Shown here: one piece after another, positions 22,036 to 32,289 of the stretch
Layout of the letters: the number at the start of each line of letters is the position of its first letter
How positions within the stretch are numbered: position 1 is the first letter of the stretch
DNA from: Trichostrongylus colubriformis
Taxonomy: Eukaryota > Nematoda > Chromadorea > Rhabditida > Trichostrongylidae
Reading direction: 5' to 3'
NCBI GenBank assembly: GCA_963978905.1
Contig: OZ022258.1
Location: 36,951,282 to 37,015,281 of the forward strand
DNA length: 64,000 bases
Position numbers and translations under genes: made by a program
The notes under the pieces: model-generated
Databases searched by the model: none
The model's input: the letters and a program-made list of their open reading frames with translations, nothing else
Told to the model about the DNA's origin: nothing

Positions 22036-22960
22036 CACGGTGTCCCAAAATTATGGGCGCCTGAACTCGTAATTTTTCGGATTCCTCTATACAATCGTAT
22101 CAATCCTTTTTCTTTCATTTGCTGCTCAGTGGGTGCACAGGATCTTCTTCTATCAAGGTGCATGCTTGTCTGGGTGAAGCTCATGGTATTTTTGAGATTT
22201 CAGAAGTTTTTCAAATACACTTGGTGGTCATTCGCTTCAACGGTGACACGCACCTCGCCGTACTTTTATTCGAGCGAAAAAATTTCCACGTCCTGAACCG
22301 ATAAGGGCAACCCACTGTGGTAACAACGTCTGGTAGGGTATACCATGCCGATAGGGTGTTTGGATCCCAGCAATCGGGTTCCAGTAATGATTGAGGGTCC
22401 AACGATGACACGCTGTTGGTTTCCATCAATTTCGGCGTAAAGCTTGCGGGAATGTGAACATGAGGAATTGGCTGTTGGACATAATAAAGCACTGTCCTCA
22501 CTAGTCTTTCGCAAAAATACTTGGTGAGTTTAGCGGCAAAGCGCTTTAGTTTATAGAACCAAATTGATACAAAAGCGATGCCGACCCGATTTTTTCGAAT
22601 TCATCACTTTTCGAAACGTCCGTTAAATTTCCCAAAACATGATTCCATTGATCTACTGCCAGGGTCCTCAACTAGAGGCAAGGTCTGACGAGTCAGCCAT
22701 CCTTGTATGGAGTCACATAAGGTTGCCTTGAGAAAGATATGGGAAGGAATGTATGGAAAAAGCAGCGTGTCAAGGGCGGTTGAGTGATAGAGAGACTTTG
22801 AGCTTGTATCCTTGTCGGGGCAGAGAAACGTATGATATGACTGCTGTGTCTTGTTGTATAAGGTGTGGGTGAAGTTGTGAATGGGTTGATTTCCCATCCA
22901 CTCTATTGACGCCAACAAAATATTGCAATACATTGGCGCCCATAGTTTTGGGACACCCTG
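22036..22960. mobile_element. 925-bp Tc1/mariner-type TIR element
   Basis: Ends CACGGTGTCCCAAAATTATG and inverse of CAGGGTGTCCCAAAACTATG, then GGCGCC on both sides, flanked by TA (22034-22035, 22961-22962). These ends and the TA duplication are typical of Tc1/mariner. Internal frames (plus 21967-22296, minus 22604-22933) show no transposase motif, so it is non-autonomous or decayed. Confidence 0.78.
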
Positions 22961-22988
22961 TAATACTTCAGGAATAAAAATAGAAATA

Positions 22989-23165
22989 TTGGGTCATTCC
23001 ATGAGTGAAATAGTTTTTCGAAAGAACATTATCTCCATCTACGAGTTTGTGCGGCATGTTATGCATCACTCGGAAGAAATTTATATGGTTCACAAAAAAG
23101 TACATTCACTTTCTGAGTTTTCTAGGATAGAACAGTACATCGTCGCGGAGCGTATAGCGTAACTC
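22989..23165 (+). mobile_element. partial TGGGTCATTCC-family element end
   Basis: ttgggtcattccatgagtg followed by gaaagaacattatctccat matches the left end of the element at 16046; no partner end was found. Confidence 0.6.
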
Positions 23166-24004
23166 CACTGGCACAACACCAATTACGTGTAAAAAGTGTC
23201 AGCTTCATTGCTTACAAACCTTCCCTTTCCCACCGTCTCATTAGATTTTCGAGTCCAATTTCCTGTTTGTCAAACAGTCCCCCTGATAATGCACGCCAAC
23301 CCGGAAGCGTCTGGAGGATTCGGATCTGTTGCTTGGAATTATCCTATAAACAAACTCACCAAAATATTCCATTGTATTGTACGGAGCAACAAACGAGCGA
23401 ACAGACAAAGACACCCACCAGACGGGTTCGATAGATAGCACTGAAAACTAAGAGCTGTATATGATAAAAGAACGCTCCTGATTCATTTGATATTGGCGGC
23501 TCGGTTTACTCCCATCAACGAGTAACAGTTAGACAGTCCGCAATTAGTATTGCTGAACGCTGCAAGACTCACTATTCGTGAGAGCACTTGTATTACGTAA
23601 TTATCGAGACAATTATGTGGTCAAAACTGGCTGGAGGCTGTCGATCTAGGCTTTTATCCTACCCCCACTTCATGACGAAATTCTTGCACATTGCGTTATC
23701 GTCGATATAAACCTCTATTTTAATTCTGAAGGTTCATTGTATCCTTCTACTGTATAAATCAATTACTTTGTGTGTCTGCTTCAGTATGTGTCAGTACATA
23801 TGTCTGTCTGTCTGTCTGTCCTTTCGCAATTGAGGGATTGTTATAAAGGAGTCGATAAGGCAAAACAACCACTCACGGAGGTGAGCAGCTTAATGGTCTC
23901 ATAGTATCAATTCTGATAGGTTGTGGTAGCACCACTTTCTTATTAAACGTCTACTTAGTACACTGGCAAATATATTCTTCAGTGTAATACCACAGCACTA
24001 CATA
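23166..24004. other. no supported gene; TGTC microsatellite
   Basis: Contains (tgtc)5 at 23801-23820. No exon recognised. Confidence 0.5.
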
Positions 24005-24511
24005 CAGTAGCGCTCAAAAGTCTTCGGCCAAAACTTTTTTGCCATAACTTTTTTTCTACTTGACCAAATTTGACAAAATTTTAATATGTGGTGCCTGAAC
24101 CTATTGTCAACATTTCCTTCTACTTGAGCGCCGCTTGTCACTTTTCATGATTTTTTACAAGAATTTACTACAAGACCACCCGAAAAAAAGTAAGAGGCTT
24201 GTTCAAGAAAAACGGCTCTCTATACAAAAACAAAAAGAGCAAGCCTCAGAGAACATTAATATTTTGTAGAAAGACCACGACTTTTGATGACAGCGGCACA
24301 GCGGGACGGCATAGCGATGGCATACCAAAATTAAAAAATTTCATATAACCACGTAACCTACACCGTTGCGCGCCAAAATAGTATATTAAGTATGCAGTGT
24401 CTCCAAAACAACATACTAAAATTTCTCTTAAATCGGTGCAGTTGCAAAAAAGTTACAAGTGAAAAAACCCAAGTGAGAGACCATTTCGCCGAAGACTTTT
24501 GAGCGCTACTG
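24005..24511. mobile_element. Tc1-type element, internally deleted
   Basis: Perfect 24-bp inverted ends (CAGTAGCGCTCAAAAGTCTT CGGC and inverse), flanked by TA at 24003-24004 and 24512-24513. Inside is the last part of a Tc1-family transposase (24256-24321). Confidence 0.9.
24256..24321 (-). pseudogene. Tc1-family transposase C-terminal tail
   Basis: Minus strand reads IAMPSRCAAVIKSRGLSTKY-stop, the usual ending of Tc1-like transposases (SMPRR...VI..KG..TKY). The rest of the gene, including the DDE catalytic part, is deleted. Confidence 0.7.
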
Positions 24512-24851
24512 TATGTGTCAGCACAGAAGGAAGCGGAAATCAAACAAATAAAAATGATTACAAGTTTTTCAACAACTATGGCCGGCTCACTCAATCAAGA
24601 TCATGTACAGAGGACCAGAAACGCGTAATAGGCCACACCATCAATGGAATAGCGTCACAGATATTGAAATTTATTAGTAATGGGTCGCACTTGCAAATGG
24701 GTCCATCCGCATAACTGTCAATTCGCTTAAGTTATACGCTATATTTGCTAAATCATATCGCTGAGCAATTCCTGTTCAGAATCTCTTACGTGCAGCCCAC
24801 TATCAGCGGTGCTGAGCGACCGCTGTCTTACATCGCGTAGCTAACTTGTCA

Positions 24852-25093
24852 GAGGTGGGGCTACTTACGACAGAATGTCGCGTGGCCGCCCGCAGCGCCG
24901 GTGGCAGGGCATGGCAGCCTTCAAGCGAGGCAGTGTGGCATGGGTGAAGGAGGCAGTGTGGCATGGGTAGAAGTGCAGAGGTGACGCAGCCACGCTCTGC
25001 AGGGCTCCCAAGGGCCATCTATTCGGCAAGTCGTACTGAGGCGCTGCGAGAGCGACGCCGCGAAGCGATTTTCTGTCGTAAGTAGCCCCGCCC
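24852..25093. mobile_element. MITE with 8-bp target duplication ACTTGTCA/AC TTGCCA
   Basis: Inverted ends gaggtggggctacttacgac and inverse of gggcggggctacttacgac. Flanks ACTTGTCA (24844-24851) and ACTTGCCA (25094-25101). Interior is the reverse complement of parts of the 19221 element (gtgacgcagccacgctctgc). Confidence 0.8.
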
Positions 25094-25101
25094 ACTTGCC
25101 A

Positions 25102-25851
25102 GTGTGTGATCGCCATGCATCACATCTGTCACTTCTATTCCAGTGATTGGAACAAACATGAAACGAGATACAAACATGAAATTCAAAAATAACAAAATAG
25201 AAAAAAATGAACAGCATCGTTTATCTCTTATCTCACATCTCACTACAGCATCCCAGGTCGAAGAGTTTGACTGTAATGAAAACACGAAACCGTTATCCAA
25301 CCATTTGAAAACCCTGACCTCAGAACTGACTTGAAAATTTGGAAAGCGATTCACTGCGCGGAGTGGCGAAGGTTTTAATGACTTCACTATTACTACCCTA
25401 CTTTTCGAACAGAAACTGCTTTTAAAAGCGGGTAAGTTCATTTGGACTCAGCAGCTGTGCAGCACGCTAACAAGCGCTCTGGCTCGTATTAATGGGATAG
25501 AGTCCTTGCGTTCAACAACTTTGTTATGTATAAATCGTTTCTTCCTTAGCCGGAAAAACACTCCACACTATTTTCGTAGTAACTCCAGACAATGTTTTTC
25601 TCAAGGACTGAACTTTCACTTCTACGCATACAAATTAAATAGGAAGAACAACTTCCAGTCATTCGATTGTGTGGGAAATTTGCTTTGGAAACGTTGTATG
25701 CAACACCTAGGGACCCCTTCTTGCGTGCTCTTTCCAACTAGCTAAGCTTTGTAACTCAACTCCCCTTGTCCATAGTAGGAGTAATTTGGTGGAGACGACA
25801 CGGAAGTCGTTTCGCTTGTGATGACGTGTATGAGGGAATCATCTGACGACC
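25102..25851. other. no supported gene
   Basis: Open frames on both strands overlap and lack motifs. Confidence 0.5.
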
Positions 25852-25894
25852 TCAAAGGAATCGTTCACGAAAATATGAGTTTCTTCGTTACCTA

Positions 25895-26230
25895 CAGTAG
25901 CGGTCAAAAATATATGCGGTTTTGGTTTCTAACCATAACTTTGGTCGAAGTTTACGTTTTTATTCAATTTTTTTTTGTTTTTTGAAGGCAACTGGTATTC
26001 AGTGAAGCAAAGTAGGGTGTAGTGTTGAGATTGGAAAATGTACTTGACTAAAAACTCTAAAAATACCAAACCTTTTCAAAAATTCAGTTGGCCATAAAAA
26101 GCTTATAACTCATCGAAACGGGCAGGGTAACAGTTGCCTTCAAAACACAAAAAAAATTGAGCGAGATATGCAAACACCGAACAAAGTTATGGTCAAAATC
26201 CCAAACCGCATATATTTTTGACCGCTACTG
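25895..26230. mobile_element. Tc1-type MITE, 336 bp
   Basis: Ends CAGTAGCGGTCAAAAATATA and inverse, then imperfect inverted arms of about 55 bp (aaccataactttg). Flanked by TA on both sides. The end motif CAGTAGCGSTCAAAA is shared with the element at 24005. A solitary copy of the same end is at about 51686-51700. Confidence 0.88.
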
Positions 26231-26236
26231 TATATA

Positions 26237-27125
26237 TTAGGTTGTCCCAAAAGTCCTGTCATATTTTTCCAAAAAAAATCAGTAACTCTTGTTCACTTCG
26301 AGGCAGGTCCAGGCGGTTCAGGAATATGGTAGAACATTCCCTAAGCTTTCTAGGAAAATTCATATTGACCCACCAGATCCCGTGGAGAGAGCTACAATGC
26401 CCGTTGTCGATACCCACCCAACTCGCGGTGTCATCCATTATGAGCGGTCTTGCGGCACCAAAACGACGGAAGCTTGCCACTCCATCAGCGCTGCATTGGG
26501 CAAGGGATGTGTGAGCTACGTGACCGTGCGCCGCTGGTTCATCAGCTTCAGCAACGGCGAGATTGACATGAAAGACAAACCAAGCTTGGGACTGTGCTGG
26601 TTCTGGGACAGGGAAGGAATGCTTTTCCGCGAGGTGCTGGTACAAGGCGAGACAGTCACCGCTACCGTATGCACACACCAGCTCCAGCAGCTCGCCGTCG
26701 CTGTTCGAGAAAAGCACCGAAAAAGGTCCGCGGTCACCCTCCCACATGACGACGCCCGCTCCAATTTCCTCCGATTTCGCGAAAAGTGCCCAGGCCAAGC
26801 TACAGGAGCTCGGCTGGGATATCCTGCCCCACCCGCCATACACTCCAGACATTGCCCTTTCTGACCAATTACCCATCCTCTCGAATCCTTCCTGGCCAAG
26901 AGAAAATTCCTTGATTATGACTTGCTTGCGAAGGCGATCGCTGATTCTTCGACTCTCAGAACCCAGAGTTCTGGAAGGAGGGAATCAACGATTTTCCCAT
27001 AAAGTAGCAGAGGGTCGCCGATAACAATGGTCACTACGTCGTTGCCTAATTGTTATTTGTTGGACGAAAAAAAAATAAAAAGTGATGATCGAAAAAAATA
27101 CGACAAGACTTTTGGGACAAACTAA
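26237..27125 (+). mobile_element. mariner element, internally deleted, 889 bp
   Basis: Inverted ends TTAGGTTGTCCCAAAAGTC and inverse of TTAGTTTGTCCCAAAAGTC, flanked by TA (26235-26236, 27126-27127). It is about 400 bp shorter than a full mariner because the middle of the transposase is missing. Confidence 0.9.
26397..27049 (+). pseudogene. mariner transposase, internally deleted and frameshifted
   Basis: The frame opens at ATG 26397, 36 codons into a longer open frame. It reads HYERSCGTKTTEACHSISAA (DNA-binding helix-turn-helix), VRRWFISFSNGEIDMKDKP (second helix-turn-helix and linker), then jumps directly to CWFWDREGML, VTATVCTHQLQQLAVAVREK and a DDAR block where family members have HDNARPH. 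After a frameshift come LQELGWDILPHPPYTPD, then WEGIN-like sequence, NNGHYVVA-stop at 27049. The deleted middle carries the first catalytic aspartate, so the copy cannot encode an active transposase. Hookworms are known to carry mariner-like elements. Confidence 0.85.
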
Positions 27126-27425
27126 TATTTATGTTGTATTTGCCTGATAAAGACCGCATGCAAATTTCACGCGGAAACGTGAAAATTCGGCTAAGATAAA
27201 GCTCCGTCCCGTCGTCCGCCGCGGTTGGAAAGGGAGTGTGGAGCTGTTTACGTAAATTTCTGTTCCTAAAATGCGTCTGCGACCGCGGCGGACGACGTTG
27301 AGAGCACTTGCTCACAGGCCCCGTCCACCCGGCCGAGAATTTGTGGTGCTGAATCTTAGTCGGATTCACATTTTTCGCATGAAACGTAACAAGAAAACTC
27401 ATTTTTCCGTGGAGGATTCCTTCAA

Positions 27426-27809
27426 GTTATATTTTCGCACTGAGTTTCTTGTGGAAAATGATAAGAATGCGCGGTTCTGATGTCGGTCGTCAGCGTCCAA
27501 TTCCTTCTGCCAGGTCTCTGATCAGGTGCATGCCTGTTCCCCACTCGTGGTCATTCCGTGGAGGAACAAAGAAGCCGAATGGGAAAATCCGTGTTCTTTA
27601 CGATTGCATTCGCCACCTCTATTTCACTCTTCGAGGACGAAATCGTAAATCAATCGTAACGACCCAATCGCAGCAATTTATCACAGCGCAGCGAGCTTTT
27701 CATTCGAATGTGTGTTTGGTATCGACAGTGATCTAATTCTTGAAGTTCTCCCTGTAAGATTCTGCACCCGCGAGAACTCAATGGTGTAGAATTTTCTGCG
27801 TAGGTTTTG
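27426..27809. other. no supported gene
   Basis: Between the nested stack and the RTE 3' end; one open frame at 27449-27736 without motif. Confidence 0.5.
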
Positions 27810-29400
27810 AGATAGTAGGCTATATACGCACTGTCGAAGGAGTATGCGCTAGGCCTGTCGCGAACACGGCCGGCCGGTGAACCCTTCCAGCTCTAAGGAC
27901 GCGTAGCGACTCGTTCCCTTCACTCAGAGCTTTTGCAAAGAAGTGTGTCCATTGAGACGGTGGTCGTTCAGCTGTCTGTATGACCCTCCGAGGGATCCAT
28001 TTCAGGGATTTTTCCACATTTGCATTCAAATTCGGCTAACGTTCGTTCCGCTTTCTGGATTGCCTGTGTTATAAGCACGATGTCGTCATCTGATGAACGA
28101 AGGTGTTGTAGATGCTTCCTATTCACCTCATTGACCTTCATTTCCACACCTTCCCAATCCAGTTGAAGCATGACGTTCTCAAGAGTGGTGGTGAAAAGTT
28201 TAGGCGTTGTTGCTGTCGAAATTATAGACCCCTCACTGCACATCGATGCTGATCCTCTTGTAGAAAGGTGGAATCTTTATGAAGTTTTTATAGAGCTCAC
28301 GATGTATTCTGATGTGCTGAGTAGGTGTACCTTGGTTTTCGAGGGTTTCGGTGACCTCTTGTCATGACTACCTCAGCGGAATCGGAGGCTTTCTTTGGAT
28401 CGACGACTGTGAGACATAACGACATCTTGTAATCTCCCATACTTAAATGAGCCCATTCACCTCTGTTTGTGATCGAAACTGAACTTTCTCTAAAACTCTT
28501 CTTGCTTGCATGGCTGTCCTTCGCCTGAATTTCTGCCAGTCCCAATCGAGGTGACACAAGTTAAAAGTATGTGGTCTACTCACAGCAGACAGATTGGACG
28601 ATAATTGTCAATGTCGTGTGGGTCTCCCTTTTTATACAGTGACGCAGCCCTACTGGTATTCCACGGATTGGGTGTCTTGCATTCCTACAGGTAGCGTGAA
28701 GAGACAGACCGGAGTGGCGATGGATTTTCAGATGAACCGGTGTGATCCTATCGCGGCCAGGTTCTGTATCAGTCTTCCAAAGGAAGGGTTCGTCGAACTT
28801 CGCAAGGGGAATGGGGGAGCACATATCCATCCTGCTTTATATTGCCCTTATAAAGGGAGACATCGATGTCAAAGAGATCAGAGTAGAAATCATAAGTAAT
28901 CTTGTTCATTGTCTTTCGACAAGCAGTGACTGTACTGTCTGGACGTCGGAGATCACTCGCATCGGCGAGCATTGCGGATGCTTTTCCCAGCTACCTCGGT
29001 CAGTACTGCTGCTTTTCTCTCATTGAGATCTTCTTTTATGGGCTATCTGCACTACATCGCATGCTTGAACCAAAGTGGGTAATCACGAGCTCGTCCTCGT
29101 CGTAACTTGATGCTAGTGCGTAGACGACGAATGTGGTCATTGCCGGAAATCACCCAAATCTTTGCAGTCGCAATCATCCGATTCGGGTTGCCGGATTTTT
29201 GCGGATCGGTGTTCATGAAAAAGTGCAGGTTGACGAGAACGCCCTCACCAACAACGCTTCTTCTGTCGCATGCTCTAAGGAATAGTTCTTCTCCAGTTCC
29301 ATTCAGGTAGCAGGTGATGCCTTCTCGCTTTGGTCGGTACGATCACGTCGTACCTGGTCTTCTCGGCATTTTCGTACTGGGGAATAAGACCCACCCTAAT
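27810..29400 (-). pseudogene. RTE-type non-LTR retrotransposon relic (endonuclease-RT)
   Basis: Reading the minus strand from 29400: AEKTRYDVIVP and LFLRACDRRSVVGEGVLVNL (AP-endonuclease region, 29390-29150), LNERKAAVLTEVAGKSIRNA (about 29030), MNKITYDFYSDLFDIDVSLY (28880), then PKLFTTTLENVMLQLDWEGV and LRSSDDDIVLITQAIQKAER (28190-28030, RT palm with a changed A/S-DD motif), and WIPRRV ... SQWTHFFAKAL (27990-27900, 3' part). Segments between these are missing or shifted. It is a dead copy with several deletions. The same family, opposite strand, is at 46620-49120. Confidence 0.85.
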
Positions 29401-29994
29401 TGCTGTTTTCGGCAAAGTGAAGGCTCAAGCTATCCCAAATTAGATTCAGGGCTCATTCATTAGAGGCGGGGTCGCACTCCCTCCCATGCACCTCCCATTC
29501 GTTTAAATGCAGGTTTTTCGCTGGGCCAAATGCAGTATATCAACCATCACCATACAGATCACTACCGCACGCATACACGAAACAACACAAAAGATGTATA
29601 TCATAAGAGCTAAAGCACTCTATTTCTTGAATCCACCTGCGTCTGAGGGCAAGAAAATGGTGGCCTCTGGTTTGCGATTACCCCCTATCCTGTACCTGCC
29701 CTCGTGCCACGTCGCCCTGCCACCCAACAGCTCGAGGTCCTTTAGCGAGATAGACTTTCGGTGAAGGGGGATCGGTGGATTGACCCACTTATAAAGTTCT
29801 GAGATCGGTGGATGCTTGAAGCCAGAGTATATTGAAGCGGAACTGTTACGTACTGTCGATAAAAATACCGCATCAGAGGCACATAAAAATTACAACCGTT
29901 AAAGGGAGCTTCACTATCATGCTATTATAGAATGCGAAGGAAATATAAAAATATAATATTTGTTTATGCGCATTTTAGCTCTCTTAGAAGTGAC
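29401..29994. other. no supported gene
   Basis: Possibly 5' flank of the RTE relic and 3' flank of the minus-strand gene ending at 29995. No motif. Confidence 0.45.
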
Positions 29995-30455
29995 CTACAA
30001 AGCCTCTTGATTTCTGAGGTAAGCAAATAGCGGCATTGTGAGCTCACGGTGCCTTTTCGAGTTCGGGCTAAAATTTTGATTTAGGTTACAAATTGTCCAA
30101 ACGTTGATAGCAGTGTAGGCGGTTGCGTGATACGGTGATTTTGCCGTGGCCACGTCTGCAACCGATTCTGCGACCTCGAGATCCTTCATGTTAAAGTCGT
30201 TGTGTAGATCATAGATTTGCAAAGCCACAAAGCACTCATGAGCATTTTGAATACCTGCTCACGAAAACCTCAACCGTTGAGAGAAAGCACCCATTGTCCT
30301 TTACATCGAGAGAATATGCATTGAAATCTTGAAGATTGTGCAACGAAATAATCTTTACGCTCTAACGCGAAGGATTTGATTTTTATTGAGCCAGATATCA
30401 ATGGCCATATTGAACGGCCGACCAGTCTGAGATAAGTTGAGGAATCATCATGAAG
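29995..30455 (-). CDS. unidentified spliced gene, two 3' exons
   Basis: Exon A 30305-30455 (acceptor gacatttcag, LHDDSSTYLRLVGRSIWPLI ... KDYFVAQSSRFQC) ends in phase 1 at donor GAT/GTAAAGG. A 50-nt intron (30255-30304, acceptor gtgagcag) leads to exon B 29995-30254, which enters in the matching phase and reads IQNAHECFVALQIYDLHNDF, continuing to YLRNQEAL-stop. Phase match, nematode intron size and balanced composition support a real gene; 136 residues are visible. One cysteine codon is split by the intron. No family recognised, and the first exon(s) and start were not found; they would lie above 30455, next to the divergent CPG4-like gene. Confidence 0.5.
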
Positions 30456-30779
30456 CTGAAATGTCACTGGAATGTAATTGTCGAAATGACGTCGTTGCAA
30501 GGGTAGCACCGGCACCGTTTTCGAGAACCTTCAGTTTCAAGTCCTTGTTCTTTAGTTTGCACACTATAATCACTAAGTGCTAAGGTTTTGCACTACCCAG
30601 AAATGCCTGTCTGATCTCGAGGGATGGAAATGGGATTAAGTTCAATAATGTGACGCAAGGCGAATGAGGTCATCGAAATCGGGCGCAAATTGAACACGCA
30701 CGGTGGTGGCTGGGTAAATTCCAGTGACCGTGACCATCGTGACTCGTATACGCCGTCCCACAGTTCCTCTTTGACAACA

Positions 30780-31611
30780 ATGTTTTTTATACTAATATTG
30801 ATGGCGCTATTCTTTTTAACAGGTGCGGAAATATCCAATAGGATTTTGATTTTACTTTCATTAATTAGGAGTATTATAGAGGTGTCAGCAGGGCAGGATG
30901 AGGTCAGCGAATGCTTGAAGAAATGCATAGAGCCTCTGGCGAGACTCGATCGGAGCTTCAGTTACATTTTTAATCATTACGAGGAGGTGATCACTCTGTA
31001 TTTTCTTAGTAAATCTTCTCTTCGATATACTTCTTTCTTATGATGCTTTCCGTAAGTGGTATCGTTCCCTAATCAGGACGTGCACGCATCAGCGCGCACT
31101 CCGAGCATCGCTCTCAGCCAAAACACGCAGAAGGTTTGGCCCATAACCGAGTGACTACATGGTAGAAGTTCGCAAAAAAAATTCAATAGTAGAAACCAAT
31201 CATCTCAGCGAAATATAGTCAAAAATATCTTCATAGCATATTAGTGCTCATTTCAGGTGTGTGACCGACTTGAAAGCGGAGCGTATTGTGCTCGAAAGTG
31301 TAATCATGAAGACCAGCAAAAGTTCCATCAATACACGACTTTCTACAGAGTTCATTGCGTTGACTATGAAGAAGGTACGCACTTTTCAAGGTAGTGTCAC
31401 GGTTTTGTATATCTGCGCAACATTAGAACGCACCGTCACACTCCAACATCTGGATCCCAATCGTGCATGTGTGAAAAGTGTATTGCGTAGTGTAGTGCGC
31501 TCCCAGCGAATGTGCCAAGCACAGCAGAAACTCCTTGATAAACCCAAAACCTCAAAAGCCTGTTTGTTTTCTCACGTTCCATGTGGTGTTCGAGGCCTTA
31601 CTTTTTTGTAA
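30780..31611 (+). CDS. secreted CPG4-like (chondroitin proteoglycan 4) domain protein
   Basis: Three plus-strand exons with matching phases: 30780-30986, 31257-31374 (acceptor atttcag), 31427-31611 (acceptor aacattag; 52-nt intron). It starts MFFILILMALFFLT, a clear signal peptide. The core reads ECLKKCIEPLARLDRSFSYI, FNHYEE / VCDRLESGAYCARKCNHEDQ and YRVHCVDYEE, a spaced-cysteine pattern like nematode CPG4-type domains, whose founding member is a chondroitin core protein of the egg extracellular matrix. Exon 3 adds more cysteines (CVKSVLRS, MCQAQQKLL, ACLFSHVPCG). A 66-nt segment inside exon 1 (about 30823-30888, GTGCGG ... GTGTCAG) is a possible in-frame intron; splicing it places the mature protein right after the signal peptide. 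Function in this species is inferred. Confidence 0.62.
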
Positions 31612-31653
31612 ATTTCCTTTCAATTATTAGTTCCAATGCAGCCAAAATTTGTG

Positions 31654-31795
31654 AGGATAGGCCGTATTTCTCAGGATAATTTGTGCAATTTTTGTTTGCA
31701 AACTCTGATTACCATAGGAGCAAACGACGAGAAAGTACCACTGACCTATTGTATTTGATGATAGAAAAGTTTTTCCTGAGAAATATGGCCTATCC
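31654..31795. repeat. 22-bp inverted repeat, hairpin-sized
   Basis: ggataggccgtatttctcag (31654) and its near-exact inverse ctgagaaatatggcctatcc (to 31795) enclose about 100 bp. Could be a small MITE. Confidence 0.65.
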
Positions 31796-32151
31796 TACTA
31801 GCTACTAGGATACTATAGCAACATGAGGAATCAAACAGGGGTTTGACGTATAAGCTTCTGCAGGCGTTAGTGCTATGTTTTCCACTTCCCCATACAAGGT
31901 CCACCAGACATTCATCATTTATTTCCTCTTTTTGAGTTTTTCTATTATTCGTAGCGAATTTTCCCGTGGATTCCCTACAATGCCCTCAATAGGCTATAGT
32001 ATTGTTCCCCTGAATCCTTTTCCAACATTCTCGGAAATTCGAGGTGGAAATGATGTAGGGACATCAATCCGGATGCCGTGAGGTGATGGTGCCCTCTCAC
32101 TCCCATGGCATCTCGGACTGATGCTTCTGTAGGTTCACAAGGCTCGCATAC

Positions 32152-32289
32152 CTAAGTTGGTATCAGGCTTGTCCGATAGAACAAGATAATAGTCTTTCAG
32201 CTGTTTAGCGTAAATCACTGCGATGACTGTGCTTTGTGGGGATCTAAGTGAGCGCATGAGAAATCCCACAAGAAGTTCATCATCCTGAG
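32152..32289 (-). CDS. unidentified internal exon
   Basis: Bounded by acceptor tattgcag and donor TTAG/GTATGCG, 138 nt, open in one frame: QDDELLVGFLMRSLRSPQST then VIAVIYAKQLKDYYLVLSDK. The sequence is protein-like (hydrophobic strand, then YYLVLSDKPD), but no family is recognised. Another frame with an ATTATTCAG acceptor near 33222 (VALCRQNLALLQKLSRILPR) may be an upstream exon of the same minus-strand gene. Start, stop and exon order are unresolved. Confidence 0.35.

Larger units (their letters stand above)
25856..27421. mobile_element. MITE, AGGAATCG family, copy C, host of two nested insertions
   Basis: Left end AGGAATCGTTCACG (25856) and right end inverse of AGGAATCCTCCACGG (27421) are flanked by an exact TCAA duplication (25852-25855, 27422-27425). 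The body is interrupted by elements at 25895-26230 and 26237-27125. Removing both, with one TA each, restores the family's uninterrupted gttacctatatatttatg stretch. Confidence 0.9.

Noticed and set aside
26259..26876. 205-codon minus-strand frame
   Set aside because: It is the antisense of the mariner transposase relic, whose motifs read clearly on the plus strand.
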